The position numbers and the translations under genes are program-made. This document shows positions 27,232 to 36,639 of a stretch of DNA of 64,000 nt, piece by piece. The stretch is taken from assembly GCF_900116285.1 (NCBI RefSeq), contig NZ_FPAJ01000002.1, forward strand, positions 124,001 through 188,000. The letters are read 5' to 3'. Positions within the stretch are counted from its first letter, which is position 1. Each line of letters starts with the position of its first letter. Below the pieces are notes generated by a model. That model was not told where the DNA came from. It saw nothing but the letters and a program-made list of their open reading frames with translations, and made no database searches. Source of the DNA: Sulfitobacter marinus (GTDB taxonomy: Bacteria > Pseudomonadota > Alphaproteobacteria > Rhodobacterales > Rhodobacteraceae).

Positions 27232-29505
27232 TTAACCGTATTCGGTGACCGGTGTGCCGGCAATCGCGCCCACGTTTAGCAAACCGCGTGCGGTGATCGA
27301 CGAGGACACGATATGCGCGCGGTTGCCCATGCCCATGAGGATTGGGCCGACTTCCAGACCGCCACCTTTGATCTTGAGTATATTGCGCACGCCTGACGCC
27401 GCATCTGCATGGGCAAAGACCAGTACATTCGCGGCCCCTTCCATCCGGTTCGATGGCAGCAGGCGATTGCGCAAATCCGCATCAAGCGCGGTGTCGATGT
27501 TCATCTCACCCTCGTAGCAGAAGTTGTGGTTGCCCTCATCCAGCATGCGAATGGCGGCGCGCAAACGTTTGCCGCTGCCTTCGCCCTGATTGCCGAACTG
27601 GCTTTGGGAACAGAACGCAATTTTCGGCTCAAGCCCGAAACGACGGACGTGGCGGGCTGCACCAATTGCGATCTCGGCGATTTGTTCAGGGGTGGGGTGC
27701 AGATGCACCTGCGTGTCGGCGATAAACAGGGGTCCGTCTTCGAGGATCATGAGAGACAAGGCACCATGCGGCCGCTTGCCATCGCGGCCCAAGACCTGTT
27801 CGATATAGTTCAGGTGCCAGCGGAATTCGCCAAAGGTGCCGCAGATCAAACTGTCTGCTTCCTCGCGATAGACCATGACCGCGCCGATGGCGGTGGTGTT
27901 GGTGCGCATGATCGCGCGGGCAATATCAGGCGACACGCCGCGGCGTGCCATAAGGTGGTGATAGGTTTCCCAGTAATCGCGGTAGCGTGGGTCGTTTTCG
28001 GGGTTCACCAGATCGACGGTCTCGCCCAGCCTGATGGTTAAACCGGCCTTTTCGATGCGCCGCTCAATGACGTCGGGGCGACCGATCAGGATCGGGCGCT
28101 CGCTGGTTTCCTCGACCATCGCTTGTGCGGCGCGCAAGACGCGCTCGTCTTCGCCTTCTGCAAAGACGATACGGCGCGGCGCAGCGCGGGCGGCATCGAA
28201 AACCGGGCGCATCAGCAGGGCAGATTTGAACACCGAGCTGTCCAATTTGTGACGGTAGGCATCCAGATCCTCGATCGGACGAGTCGCCACACCGGTCTCC
28301 ATTGCGGCCTTCGCCACAGCCGAGGACACGACCCCAATGAGGCGTGGATCGAAGGGCTTTGGGATCAGGTAGTCAGCGCCGAACGTCAGTTGCTCGCCCT
28401 GATATGCAGCGGCAGCCTCGGCCGAGGTCGTGGCGCGGGCCAAGGCGGCGATACCGTCAATGCAGGCGATCTTCATCTCGTCGTTGATGGTGGTGGCCCC
28501 CACATCCAGCGCACCGCGAAAGATAAACGGAAAACACAATACGTTATTGACCTGATTGGGAAAATCCGACCGACCCGTTGCAATAATCGCATCAGGTGCC
28601 ACGTTGCGGACGAGGTCGGGCATGATTTCGGGCGTTGGGTTTGCAAGGGCGAAAATAACAGGCCTAGGGGCCATTTTCTGCACCATTTCGGGCGTCAGAA
28701 CACCGGGGCCCGATAAGCCAAGGAACAGGTCTGCGCCGCCAATCACATCTTCCAGACTGCGCAGATCGGATTTTTGCGCGTATTCGGTTTTGATCGGGTT
28801 CATGTCGACCTCGCGGCCCTTGTAAACCAGACCGTGAATGTCGCACAGCCAGACGTTTTCGCGTTTGACGCCCAGTTTCAGCAGCATGTTCAGGCAGGCG
28901 ATGCCCGCCGCCCCGCCGCCTGTTGACACGATTTTGATGTCTTCGAATTTCTTTTTGGCCACGAAAAGCGCGTTTTTGACAGCGGCCCCCACAACGATGG
29001 CGGTGCCATGCTGGTCATCATGGAAAACCGGAATATTCATCCGCTCTCGGCAGATTTTTTCGACGGTAAAGCAATCCGGTGCCTTGATGTCTTCAAGGTT
29101 GATCGCCCCGAATGTGGGTTCCAACGCGCAGACCAGCTCAGCCAGTTTTTCGGGATCGTTTTCGTTCAGTTCAATGTCAAAGCAATCGATATTGGCGAAT
29201 TTCTTGAACAGGACGGCTTTGCCCTCCATCACCGGTTTGGAGGCCAATGCGCCGATATTGCCCAAGCCTAAAACGGCAGTGCCATTTGTGACCACGCCGA
29301 CCAAGTTGGCACGGGTGGTGTAGAGCGCAGCCGTCGACGGATCCGACTTAATCTCGAGACACGCCTCGGCGACGCCGGGGGAATAGGCGCGGGCCAGATC
29401 ACGACCATTGGCCAGCGGCTTGGTCGCGCGGATTTCCAGCTTTCCGGGTTTTGGAAAGGCATGATAATCAAGCGCTGCTTGGCGCAGGTTGGGCGCGTCG
29501 GTCAT
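27232..29505 (-). CDS. maeB: NADP-dependent malic enzyme (MaeB type)
   Basis: A 757-residue enzyme that decarboxylates malate to pyruvate with NADP. The start at 29505 (MTDAPNLRQAALDYHAFPKP) has an AAGGACC ribosome site; the frame extends 50 codons upstream through a repeat-like stretch. Residues 1-425 are the malic enzyme part (YSPGVAEACLEI near 41, FHDDQHGTAIVVGAA near 135, STGGGAAGIACLN near 168) and residues 430-757 are a phosphotransacetylase-like domain without known enzymatic role, thought to be regulatory (acetyl-CoA sensing). Confidence 0.95.
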   Translation of the reverse strand: MTDAPNLRQAALDYHAFPKPGKLEIRATKPLANGRDLARAYSPGVAEACLEIKSDPSTAALYTTRANLVGVVTNGTAVLGLGNIGALASKPVMEGKAVLFKKFANIDCFDIELNENDPEKLAELVCALEPTFGAINLEDIKAPDCFTVEKICRERMNIPVFHDDQHGTAIVVGAAVKNALFVAKKKFEDIKIVSTGGGAAGIACLNMLLKLGVKRENVWLCDIHGLVYKGREVDMNPIKTEYAQKSDLRSLEDVIGGADLFLGLSGPGVLTPEMVQKMAPRPVIFALANPTPEIMPDLVRNVAPDAIIATGRSDFPNQVNNVLCFPFIFRGALDVGATTINDEMKIACIDGIAALARATTSAEAAAAYQGEQLTFGADYLIPKPFDPRLIGVVSSAVAKAAMETGVATRPIEDLDAYRHKLDSSVFKSALLMRPVFDAARAAPRRIVFAEGEDERVLRAAQAMVEETSERPILIGRPDVIERRIEKAGLTIRLGETVDLVNPENDPRYRDYWETYHHLMARRGVSPDIARAIMRTNTTAIGAVMVYREEADSLICGTFGEFRWHLNYIEQVLGRDGKRPHGALSLMILEDGPLFIADTQVHLHPTPEQIAEIAIGAARHVRRFGLEPKIAFCSQSQFGNQGEGSGKRLRAAIRMLDEGNHNFCYEGEMNIDTALDADLRNRLLPSNRMEGAANVLVFAHADAASGVRNILKIKGGGLEVGPILMGMGNRAHIVSSSITARGLLNVGAIAGTPVTEYG

Positions 29506-29601
29506 AATTCTTGGTCCTTTTGGCGAATGGTTTAGCGTTAAACTAAATTTTCGACCGCGCCAACATGGCATTTGACGTGGCGTCGTGCTGTTGGGGATCA
29601 A

Positions 29602-29661
29602 GGGTGCCAGCCCCCTTCGCGGCAAGCCGCTCATCCCCCGGAGTTTTTCTGGCAAAATGAA
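29602..29661 (+). repeat. Intergenic repeat copy 4
   Basis: A GC-rich left part (GGGTGCCAGCCCCC, then a GCGGCAAGCCGC hairpin) and the right core CCCCCGGAG followed by TTTTTCTGGCAAAATGAA. The core differs by two bases from the copies at 32635-32700 and 44805-44853. It lies upstream of cdd. Confidence 0.7.
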
Positions 29662-29734
29662 CGAGAAAGGTTTTTATTCTTTTGCCATCGCAACTTTGAG
29701 CAAAGGTTTTTATACTTTCTTGAACGGAGGCAGA

Positions 29735-30130
29735 ATGACACAAGATTTAAGAGAAAAAGCCAGCGCAGTTCGGGAAAATGCCTATGCGCCATATTCTGAT
29801 TTTAAGGTGGGGGCGGCGCTGCGCGGGGTTTCCGGCACTATATATATAGGCTGCAACGTTGAGAATGTTGCCTATCCTGAAGGCACATGTGCCGAGGCCG
29901 GTGCCATCGCAGCGATGGTGGCTGCGGGCGAAACCGGGTTTACCGAAGCCTATGTGATTGCGGGCAGTCCGATGCCAATTACGCCTTGCGGCGGCTGCCG
30001 GCAAAAGCTGGCGGAATTTGGCAAGGGCGATGTGCGCGTCACCATGGCCACGCTTTCCGGTGTGGAAGAGGTCATGTCGCTGTCTGAGCTGCTGCCGGGC
30101 GCATTCGGTCGCGAACATATGGAAACATAA
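29735..30130 (+). CDS. cdd: Cytidine deaminase
   Basis: It converts cytidine and deoxycytidine to uridine forms. The ATG at 29735 follows a CGGAGG ribosome site; upstream frame is only repeat sequence. The 131-residue length is that of the homotetrameric class. Zinc ligands are seen in CAEAGAI (Cys and catalytic Glu near residues 53-55) and PCGGCRQ near 86-92. It heads the cdd-deoA-deoB-upp operon for pyrimidine nucleoside salvage. Confidence 0.96.
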   Translation: MTQDLREKASAVRENAYAPYSDFKVGAALRGVSGTIYIGCNVENVAYPEGTCAEAGAIAAMVAAGETGFTEAYVIAGSPMPITPCGGCRQKLAEFGKGDVRVTMATLSGVEEVMSLSELLPGAFGREHMET

Positions 30131-30133
30131 GGC

Positions 30134-31438
30134 GTGGATGCGCGTGGAATTCTAGGCAAGCTACGGCACCGGCAGTTGCCCAATCGTAAGGAATTGGCGT
30201 GGTTTGCGCGGGCTTTGGCGGACGGGCGCGTCAGTGATGCGCAGGCGGGTGCCTTTGCCATGGGGGTTTGTCAGGTCGGCCTGAGCGATGCGGGCCGTGT
30301 GGCGCTGACCCTTGCAATGCGCGATAGCGGTCAGGTTCTGTCATGGGATGTGAACGGGCCGGTGTTGGACAAGCATTCTACGGGCGGCGTCGGCGATTGT
30401 GTCAGCCTTGTTCTGGCACCGGCCTTGGCGGCCTGCGGTGCTTATGTGCCGATGATTTCGGGGCGCGGGCTGGGGCATACCGGCGGCACGCTGGACAAGA
30501 TGGAAGCTATACCGGGCGTATCGACGCAAATGGGTGAGGGGCAGTTGCGGCAGATCATTGGCCGAACCGGCTGTGCGATTGTGGGGGCGACAGGCGATAT
30601 CGCGCCTGCGGACAAACGGCTGTATGCTGTGCGCGACGTGACATCGACCGTGGATAGCATGGACCTGATAACCGCGTCGATCCTGTCAAAGAAACTGGCC
30701 GCAGGTCTGCAAGGATTGGTGCTGGACGTCAAAGTTGGCAGCGGTGCGTTCATGAAAGATATTGAGCAGGCGCAGCTGTTGGCCAATGCCTTGACCAACA
30801 CCGCGAATGCCAGCGGGTGCAAGACGACTGCGATCATTAGCGATATGAGCCAGCCTTTGGTGCCCAGCCTTGGCAATGCACTTGAGGTGGTGGAGGTGAT
30901 GCGGGTGCTGACGGGGCAGATCGAGGGCCCGATTGTATCAGTTTGTGCGGCTTTAGGGGGCGTTTTGCTGGCTAATGCAGGGCTGGCTGCGGATGTGCAA
31001 AAGGGCGCTGATGCCATTTGTGCCGCCATCCGTGATGGCCGTGCGGCAGAGCGGTTTGGTATGATGATTGCGCAGATGGGCGGGCCGACACAGTTTGTTG
31101 AAAATTGGAGCCGCTTTTTGCCAGAGGCCACTGTTATCGGCCAAATTTCCGCGCCAGGGGCGGGCTATGTCGCGGCGATAGATGGCGAGGCGTTGGGCAT
31201 GGTCGTGGTCGCGCTTGGCGGTGGACGTATGTTGGAGACCGACGAGATCAACACGGCGGTGGGGCTGTCCGAAGTGGTGCGGCTGGGCGCGAGAGTTGCC
31301 AAAGGTGATCCTTTGGCTGTCATTCATGCGGTCCGGTCTGATGACGCTGAAAAGGCGGTCAGAGCCGTGCGCGCAGCCGTTACACTGTCAGACGAACCTG
31401 TTACACCACCGGATCTTATCGTTGAGCGGGTGGGTTGA
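30134..31438 (+). CDS. deoA: Thymidine phosphorylase
   Basis: It splits thymidine with phosphate into thymine and deoxyribose 1-phosphate. The start is a GTG at 30134, three bases after the cdd stop; there is no in-frame ATG that keeps the N-terminus (DARGILGKLRHRQLPNRKEL). The phosphate-binding DKHSTGGVGD is at residues 79-88 and SGRGLGHTGGT at 109-119. The length, 434 residues, is normal. The product sugar phosphate goes to DeoB, encoded next. Confidence 0.95.
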   Translation: MDARGILGKLRHRQLPNRKELAWFARALADGRVSDAQAGAFAMGVCQVGLSDAGRVALTLAMRDSGQVLSWDVNGPVLDKHSTGGVGDCVSLVLAPALAACGAYVPMISGRGLGHTGGTLDKMEAIPGVSTQMGEGQLRQIIGRTGCAIVGATGDIAPADKRLYAVRDVTSTVDSMDLITASILSKKLAAGLQGLVLDVKVGSGAFMKDIEQAQLLANALTNTANASGCKTTAIISDMSQPLVPSLGNALEVVEVMRVLTGQIEGPIVSVCAALGGVLLANAGLAADVQKGADAICAAIRDGRAAERFGMMIAQMGGPTQFVENWSRFLPEATVIGQISAPGAGYVAAIDGEALGMVVVALGGGRMLETDEINTAVGLSEVVRLGARVAKGDPLAVIHAVRSDDAEKAVRAVRAAVTLSDEPVTPPDLIVERVG

Positions 31439-32631
31439 TGGCACGTGCATTTTTGGTGGTGATGGATTCGGTTGGTATTGGTGGCGCACCTGATGCCGAT
31501 GCGTTTTTTAACGGATCTGTTCCCGATGTTGGTTCAAACACTGTCGGGCATATTGCCCAAGCCTGCAGCGAGGGGCGCGCAGAGGAGGGCCGTTCGGGCC
31601 CGCTACGCCTGCCCAATCTGGTGGGGATGGGGCTGGGTGCCGCGACTAAGCTGGCCAGCGGGCTTGAGGTGGAGAGTTTGGCCGGAGAAGTCAGCGGCAG
31701 GTGGGGGGCGGCAACGGAGCTGTCGCGCGGTAAGGATACGCCGTCGGGTCATTGGGAGCTTGCCGGGTTGGTCGTGCCTTGGGAATGGCATTACTTTGAT
31801 GACGTCGACGCTTCGTTCTCGCCGGAGCTGCTGGCGAAAATGGCGGCGCTGGCCGGAACCCAAGGGGTGCTGGGCAATTGTCATGCGTCTGGCACCGCCA
31901 TCATCGAGGAACTGGGGGCTGAGCATATCAAGACAGGTTATCCGATCTGTTATACATCCGCGGATAGTGTGTTGCAGGTTGCTGCGCATGAGGATCATTT
32001 CGGGTTGGGGCGGCTGATAGAGCTATGTGCAAAGGTCGCGCCGATTGCCCATGAGATGAAAGTTGGCCGGGTGATCGCACGGCCCTTTGTCGGGGACGCC
32101 GAGACTGGATTTACACGCACCGCCAATCGTCGTGATTTTGCCATCGCACTGCCCGCGCCTGTGCTGAGCAACTGGGTTCAGGACGCCGGGCGACACGTGT
32201 ATGCGGTTGGCAAGATCGGGGATATTTTCTCGATGTCGGGCTTTGACGAAGTGCGCAAAGGGCCTGATGAGACCCTGATGCGGCATTTGGTGGATTTGGT
32301 CGACAGCGCGGTGGATGGTAGTCTGACCTTTGCCAATTTTGTCGAGTTTGACAGTTTATATGGCCATAGGCGCGATGTGTCGGGCTATGCGCGTGCGCTG
32401 GAATGGTTCGACGCCGAAATCGGAACGATCGCGTCGAAGCTGCGCGATGGGGACATTCTGGTGTTGACTGCGGATCATGGGAACGATCCCACATGGGTGG
32501 GAACCGATCACACCAGAGAACGCGCGCCGGTGCTGGTGCGCGGTTTGGGCCAGGGGTGTTTGGGGCTGATCGGGTTTACGGATGTGGCCACCTTGGTGGC
32601 AGAGCATCTGGGCGTCACCGTTCCAAAATAG
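31438..32631 (+). CDS. deoB: Phosphopentomutase
   Basis: It interconverts (deoxy)ribose 1-phosphate and 5-phosphate. The ATG at 31438 shares one base with the deoA stop (TGATG), so translation is coupled. The alkaline-phosphatase-superfamily metal sites are seen in VVMDSVGIGGAPDA near residues 7-20, GHWELAG near 104, and LTADHGNDPTWVGTDHT near 340-356. Length 397 is standard for the family. Confidence 0.96.
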   Translation: MARAFLVVMDSVGIGGAPDADAFFNGSVPDVGSNTVGHIAQACSEGRAEEGRSGPLRLPNLVGMGLGAATKLASGLEVESLAGEVSGRWGAATELSRGKDTPSGHWELAGLVVPWEWHYFDDVDASFSPELLAKMAALAGTQGVLGNCHASGTAIIEELGAEHIKTGYPICYTSADSVLQVAAHEDHFGLGRLIELCAKVAPIAHEMKVGRVIARPFVGDAETGFTRTANRRDFAIALPAPVLSNWVQDAGRHVYAVGKIGDIFSMSGFDEVRKGPDETLMRHLVDLVDSAVDGSLTFANFVEFDSLYGHRRDVSGYARALEWFDAEIGTIASKLRDGDILVLTADHGNDPTWVGTDHTRERAPVLVRGLGQGCLGLIGFTDVATLVAEHLGVTVPK

Positions 32632-32634
32632 CCC

Positions 32635-32700
32635 GGGAGGGGGCCAGCCCCCCTCGTGGCAGGCCACGATTCTTCCCCGGAGTTTATTTGGCAAAATGAA
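32635..32700 (+). repeat. Intergenic repeat copy 5
   Basis: GGGAGGGGGCCAGCCCCCC hairpin, a second small GTGGCAGGCCAC hairpin, then CCCCGGAGTTTATTTGGC and AAAATGAA. The right 20 bases are identical to the copy at 44805-44853. It falls within the salvage operon, between deoB and upp. Confidence 0.72.
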
Positions 32701-32778
32701 CCCAGAGGGAGCCGCTGTGGTTGCGGGCCAAGGCATTTCAAGGCAAGAGTTTGGTCAAGCAAAATGGAGAGCGCAGCT

Positions 32779-33420
32779 ATGCCCGATACATCTGAATATC
32801 TTACCGTGGTGAACCATCCGCTGGTGCAGCACAAGCTGACCATCATGCGCGACAAGGAAACGCCGACAGCCGTGTTCCGTCAATTGCTGCGCGAGATTAG
32901 CCAGCTTTTGGCTTATGAGGTGACGCGCGGCCTGCCGATGACCACAAAGCGGATCGACACACCGATGCAGCCGATGGATGCGCCGACGTTGGACGGTAAG
33001 AAGCTGGCGTTGATATCGATCCTGCGGGCGGGCAATGGTTTGCTGGACGGTGTTCTTGAGCTGATCCCGTCGGCGCGCGTGGGGTTTGTTGGCCTTTACC
33101 GTGATGAAGAGACGCTTAAGCCGGTGAAATATTACTTTAAGGTGCCCGAAGGTATGGATGACCGGTTGGTGATTGCGGTGGACCCGATGTTGGCCACGGG
33201 CAATTCATCTGTCGCGGCGATCGATATGTTGAAGGAGGCCGGTGCCACCAATATCCGGTTCTTGTGCCTCTTGGCGGCCCCCGAAGGCATCAAGCGCATG
33301 CAAGAAGCCCACCCTGATGTGCCAATTGTGACGGCAGCCGTGGATGAGAAGCTGAACGAATTAGGGTATATTGTACCGGGGCTTGGTGACGCCGGAGACC
33401 GGATGTTCGGCACGAAATAG
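32779..33420 (+). CDS. upp: Uracil phosphoribosyltransferase
   Basis: It makes UMP from uracil and PRPP. I use the ATG at 32779 with a GGAGAG ribosome site; an ATG at 32764 is also in frame. The 213-residue product has the PRPP loop [11 protein letters not shown] near residues 131-141 and the C-terminal [15 protein letters not shown] uracil-binding segment. It ends the operon, and the intervening repeat copy could adjust its expression or RNA stability. Confidence 0.96.
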   Translation: MPDTSEYLTVVNHPLVQHKLTIMRDKETPTAVFRQLLREISQLLAYEVTRGLPMTTKRIDTPMQPMDAPTLDGKKLALISILRAGNGLLDGVLELIPSARVGFVGLYRDEETLKPVKYYFKVPEGMDDRLVIAVDPMLATGNSSVAAIDMLKEAGATNIRFLCLLAAPEGIKRMQEAHPDVPIVTAAVDEKLNELGYIVPGLGDAGDRMFGTK

Positions 33421-33512
33421 TGGCCTAAATGCGGTATTGTCGACATAGTAAGCTTTACTCTGGCTAGGGGATAACGCATGATTTATGCTATATGTTGTGT
33501 TCGGGGGCGCAG

Positions 33513-34781
33513 ATGAAGTTTAGAAATGTTGTCGCAATCGCTATCATTTTTGGAACTGCGAGCATCAGCGCGCTGCAGGCCCAATCGTTTCGGGATCAAC
33601 CCAAAGAGTTCCCCCCGGCATCCTATAAGGGCAAGCAATATGTCGACAGTACGGGCTGTGTTTTCATTCGGGCGGGTATCGACGGAAACGTGACATGGGT
33701 GCCGCGGGTGACGCGCAAACGTGTAGGGGTCTGTGGCTTTAAACCGACCAATGCCGGCACCGCGCTGGCGTCCTCTGCGCCGCTGAACGCAGGCGCGGTG
33801 CAGATCACGCTGAACACGCCGCCTGCGCAGACTGCGCCGGTTGCTGTGAAACCCCGCCCCGTGCCAAAAATCCGTCGCACAGCGCCTGTTGTTCGGCAGA
33901 CGGCCCCGAAAGTGGTGCGCCAAACCGCACAGCGGCCGGTAGTTGCGGTCCCTGCTGCCGCTCAGGCTGCACCTGTGTGTTCGGAAAGATCGCCCATTGC
34001 GCAGCGCTATATGGCGGGGGCGAGAATGGCAGTACGCTGCGGCCCGCAGACAGCGCGAATTGAAGCCAACCCCGTTGGCGGCACGCACATGACGCCGAAA
34101 CGTAAAATGCCGGCAGGCACCGTGATGGTAAGCCCAAACACCCGTATTGTGCCCAAACATGTCGCGGTGAACCGCATCAATACTTACAACACCGTGCAGG
34201 TCCCCAAAGGCTATAGATCGGTATGGGAGGATGATCGCCTGAACCCCAAACGGACCGAGCAAACACTTGCGGGGCGGGCGCAGATGAATTTGATGTGGAC
34301 CAACACCGTGCCACGCCGTTTAGTCAATCAAACGACAGGGCAAGATGTGACGGCGAAAATGCCATTGGTTTACCCCTATACGTCGATTGATCAGCAGCGC
34401 CTTGAAATGGGGAAGGTCACCTTGTCCACGCGAAACGGTGTGACGGTCAAACGGATCGTGCGAAACCGTGGGGTATCATCCACCGTGCGCAGGCCAACCT
34501 ATTCCAGCCGTTCCGCTGCCAAGGCTGATACCGCCGCAGTTGCGCCGATACGCAATGGTGGCAGTACCTATGTGCAGGTGGGTGTTTTTCAAAACGCAGG
34601 CAATGCGCAGCGGACGGCCCAGCGTATTGCGGGCATGGGCATGGTCGCGCGCATCGGTAAGTCGGTGCGCGGCGGCAAGACCTATCTGTCCGTCCAGGCG
34701 GGGCCCTTTGCCAAAGCGTCAGCGCCCCATGCATTGGGTAAGTTACGCGGCAGCGGCTATGGTGATGCCTATATTCGCTAG
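33513..34781 (+). CDS. SPOR domain-containing secreted protein
   Basis: A 422-residue exported protein. The signal peptide spans residues 1-23 (KFRNVVAIAIIFGTASISALQA). Residues 30-75 hold a conserved two-Cys segment (DSTGCVFIRAG, VGVCGF). Residues 100-165 are low-complexity and basic with repeated RQTA units. The C-terminal SPOR domain (about 345-422) contains YVQVGVFQNAGNAQRTAQRI and the YLSVQAGPFAKASAP strand. SPOR domains bind denuded septal peptidoglycan, so a periplasmic division-site role is likely. The start at 33513 gives the signal peptide a normal length. Confidence 0.85.
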   Translation: MKFRNVVAIAIIFGTASISALQAQSFRDQPKEFPPASYKGKQYVDSTGCVFIRAGIDGNVTWVPRVTRKRVGVCGFKPTNAGTALASSAPLNAGAVQITLNTPPAQTAPVAVKPRPVPKIRRTAPVVRQTAPKVVRQTAQRPVVAVPAAAQAAPVCSERSPIAQRYMAGARMAVRCGPQTARIEANPVGGTHMTPKRKMPAGTVMVSPNTRIVPKHVAVNRINTYNTVQVPKGYRSVWEDDRLNPKRTEQTLAGRAQMNLMWTNTVPRRLVNQTTGQDVTAKMPLVYPYTSIDQQRLEMGKVTLSTRNGVTVKRIVRNRGVSSTVRRPTYSSRSAAKADTAAVAPIRNGGSTYVQVGVFQNAGNAQRTAQRIAGMGMVARIGKSVRGGKTYLSVQAGPFAKASAPHALGKLRGSGYGDAYIR

Positions 34782-34784
34782 CGC

Positions 34785-35507
34785 TTAGGTCTGATTTGAA
34801 ACAAGTGGCCAGTCGGTGTTGATCCGGCTGGCCATTTCTTTTGCCCAAATCGCATATATTTCAGAGCCGGGGTGAAAACGGTCAGCCGCCATTTGCGTCG
34901 GGTCCAACGGCAGATCGAACCCGATGTGATGCCAGTGCTTTTCAGCGGCGAGTGTTGTGGCCAGCGCCGCGTTAAAGCGGTCCGCCTGCTTGCCCAAGGT
35001 CCAGCGCAAGGGCTGTGGCAGGATCGGGAAAAGACCCAGCGGTGGCACGCCTGTCATATACACAAGACGCGGCGCAAAAAGCTGGTCGATCCGCGCTCGC
35101 AATGCCTGTTGGCGTTGTTGCCAAACCTTGAAGGGGACAGCATGGGTCACATCATTCACGCCCAAGGCCGTCACAACAATATCGACGGGGTAGGGGGCTT
35201 GCCTTTCAAGATGTTTAAGGGTGCTGGCGGTCGTTGCGCCGGTTCTTGCAATCAAGCGCCAGTTGAGCGTGAAATCCTGCGACAGCTGTTTGGCCAATTG
35301 GCCAGCGAGGGCTTGATCCTGATGGGTGACGCCGACGCCTGCAGCGGATGAATCGCCCAATATGAGCACCGATAACGCAGGACCGCTGCCGATTGTGCCT
35401 TCTCGGGGGCCGCTTGCCTCGGGCAGTTGCAGGGCACGGGCACGCACGGCGGCGGCCTGCATCAGCAACACAGGTGACAGGGCAATGCGTAGGCTCGTAT
35501 CCAGCAT
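34785..35507 (-). CDS. SGNH/GDSL hydrolase (arylesterase-like)
   Basis: A 240-residue hydrolase with the SGNH blocks in order: block I ILGDSSAAGVGV (Ser near residue 53), block II Gly near 90, block III ALGVNDVTHA (Asn) near 112-121, and block V DRFHPGS near 217-223 with the Asp-His pair. Residues 10-26 are hydrophobic and could be a weak anchor. The substrate (lysophospholipid, aryl ester or a sugar acetyl group) cannot be told. It is coupled, with a nine-base gap, to the upstream pseudo-peptidase gene. Confidence 0.85.
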   Translation of the reverse strand: MLDTSLRIALSPVLLMQAAAVRARALQLPEASGPREGTIGSGPALSVLILGDSSAAGVGVTHQDQALAGQLAKQLSQDFTLNWRLIARTGATTASTLKHLERQAPYPVDIVVTALGVNDVTHAVPFKVWQQRQQALRARIDQLFAPRLVYMTGVPPLGLFPILPQPLRWTLGKQADRFNAALATTLAAEKHWHHIGFDLPLDPTQMAADRFHPGSEIYAIWAKEMASRINTDWPLVSNQT

Positions 35508-35516
35508 GAGTTTCCT

Positions 35517-36530
35517 TTATCCGCCGCAGATGTTTTGGAGGCGTAGCCAATCGGCATCGTTGATCAAGGGGGCTGTATCTTGGCCAGCCATTGGGTCGCC
35601 CTCGATCAAGGCCAATGTGGTCTCGCCGGTGATATCAAGTGCTTCTGCATATGGGGTGCTGTGCAGGCGTTCTTCGTTGAACTGCGCCAGCAGTTGATCC
35701 ACTGGTGCAGGGGTATCCCGCGCGGTCATCAGTACCTCGGCATAGCTTGTAAGCGCCGGTTCGGATATTTCACCGGTCGTGAGCAGGCGGAAGTTTTCGC
35801 GCAAACCCAGATCAGCCAGCATATCGCGCAAGGGATCGCTTTGCGCACGTTTGACCACCTCGGACAGGATGAAACCGGCGGCAACATCGGGGGATTCATA
35901 ATCCTCGAATATCGTTTTGTTCAGCACGATCAACCCCCCGGGCAGGTGGATGCTGTCGCGGGTCATGGCGGGCAAGACGGTCAATGGCCCCGCTGACAGG
36001 CGCGTGCTAAGTTTGGCTAAGGCTATGCGGCCACGCGGGTTATTACAGGCCACACCGGAAACCCGTTCAATCTGACGCAGCAGGGCCGTCCCGATCGAGG
36101 CGCGTTTCACCTTTGGCACCACTTTCAGCGTGTGATCCTGCATTGCACCGGGCAGCCAGAACAAGGCCAAGGCAACGACCGTTAGGATCGAACCAAGGAC
36201 ACCGATCAGCCGCAAGCGACCCGGATGCGGGCGGCTGCGTTCGACTGCGCGGCGCAGGGTTTCGATGGCATCAATCATCTCGCCGTGGGTCTCTGCGATC
36301 TCGAGCGTTTCGGCAGGGTCGCCGTCGGGGTGAAATATCGCAGGCTGGATACCGGGGTTCGCGCGTGCGACAGCGGCAAGCGACCAATGCGCGATGGCTT
36401 GGTCTTTCATGTCGGAAATCACCAGCGTCGCGTCCCCGATCGACACGATGACCTCGCGACGTTGATCATCGGGGTTGGCACGCCAAAGGCCCGTCGCTTC
36501 GATGCGCGCGTATTTCGTAAGGGCCGTCAT
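35517..36530 (-). CDS. Membrane-anchored M48-like protein without HExxH
   Basis: A 337-residue protein with a soluble N-terminal domain (1-100), one membrane span at about residues 108-127 (LIGVLGSILTVVALALFWLP) and a C-terminal domain of about 200 residues. The latter resembles the start of M48 peptidase cores: HLPGGLIVLNKTIFEDY (residues 195-211) and a following helix VAAGFILSEVVKRAQSDPL. In M48 enzymes that helix holds HExxH; here it reads SEVVK, so zinc-dependent catalysis is unlikely. The relation is from the motif pattern only and could be wrong. It lies in an operon with the SGNH hydrolase. Confidence 0.6.
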   Translation of the reverse strand: MTALTKYARIEATGLWRANPDDQRREVIVSIGDATLVISDMKDQAIAHWSLAAVARANPGIQPAIFHPDGDPAETLEIAETHGEMIDAIETLRRAVERSRPHPGRLRLIGVLGSILTVVALALFWLPGAMQDHTLKVVPKVKRASIGTALLRQIERVSGVACNNPRGRIALAKLSTRLSAGPLTVLPAMTRDSIHLPGGLIVLNKTIFEDYESPDVAAGFILSEVVKRAQSDPLRDMLADLGLRENFRLLTTGEISEPALTSYAEVLMTARDTPAPVDQLLAQFNEERLHSTPYAEALDITGETTLALIEGDPMAGQDTAPLINDADWLRLQNICGG

Positions 36531-36639
36531 GAGCTGCGATATACTGCCTTGTTGTTTTTCTCTACTTTACCATCTGATAAGACTTGAGCAATGGGCCAGC
36601 GCAGGCCAGCATGGCGCAAAGGGGTAGGAGATCAACTTA

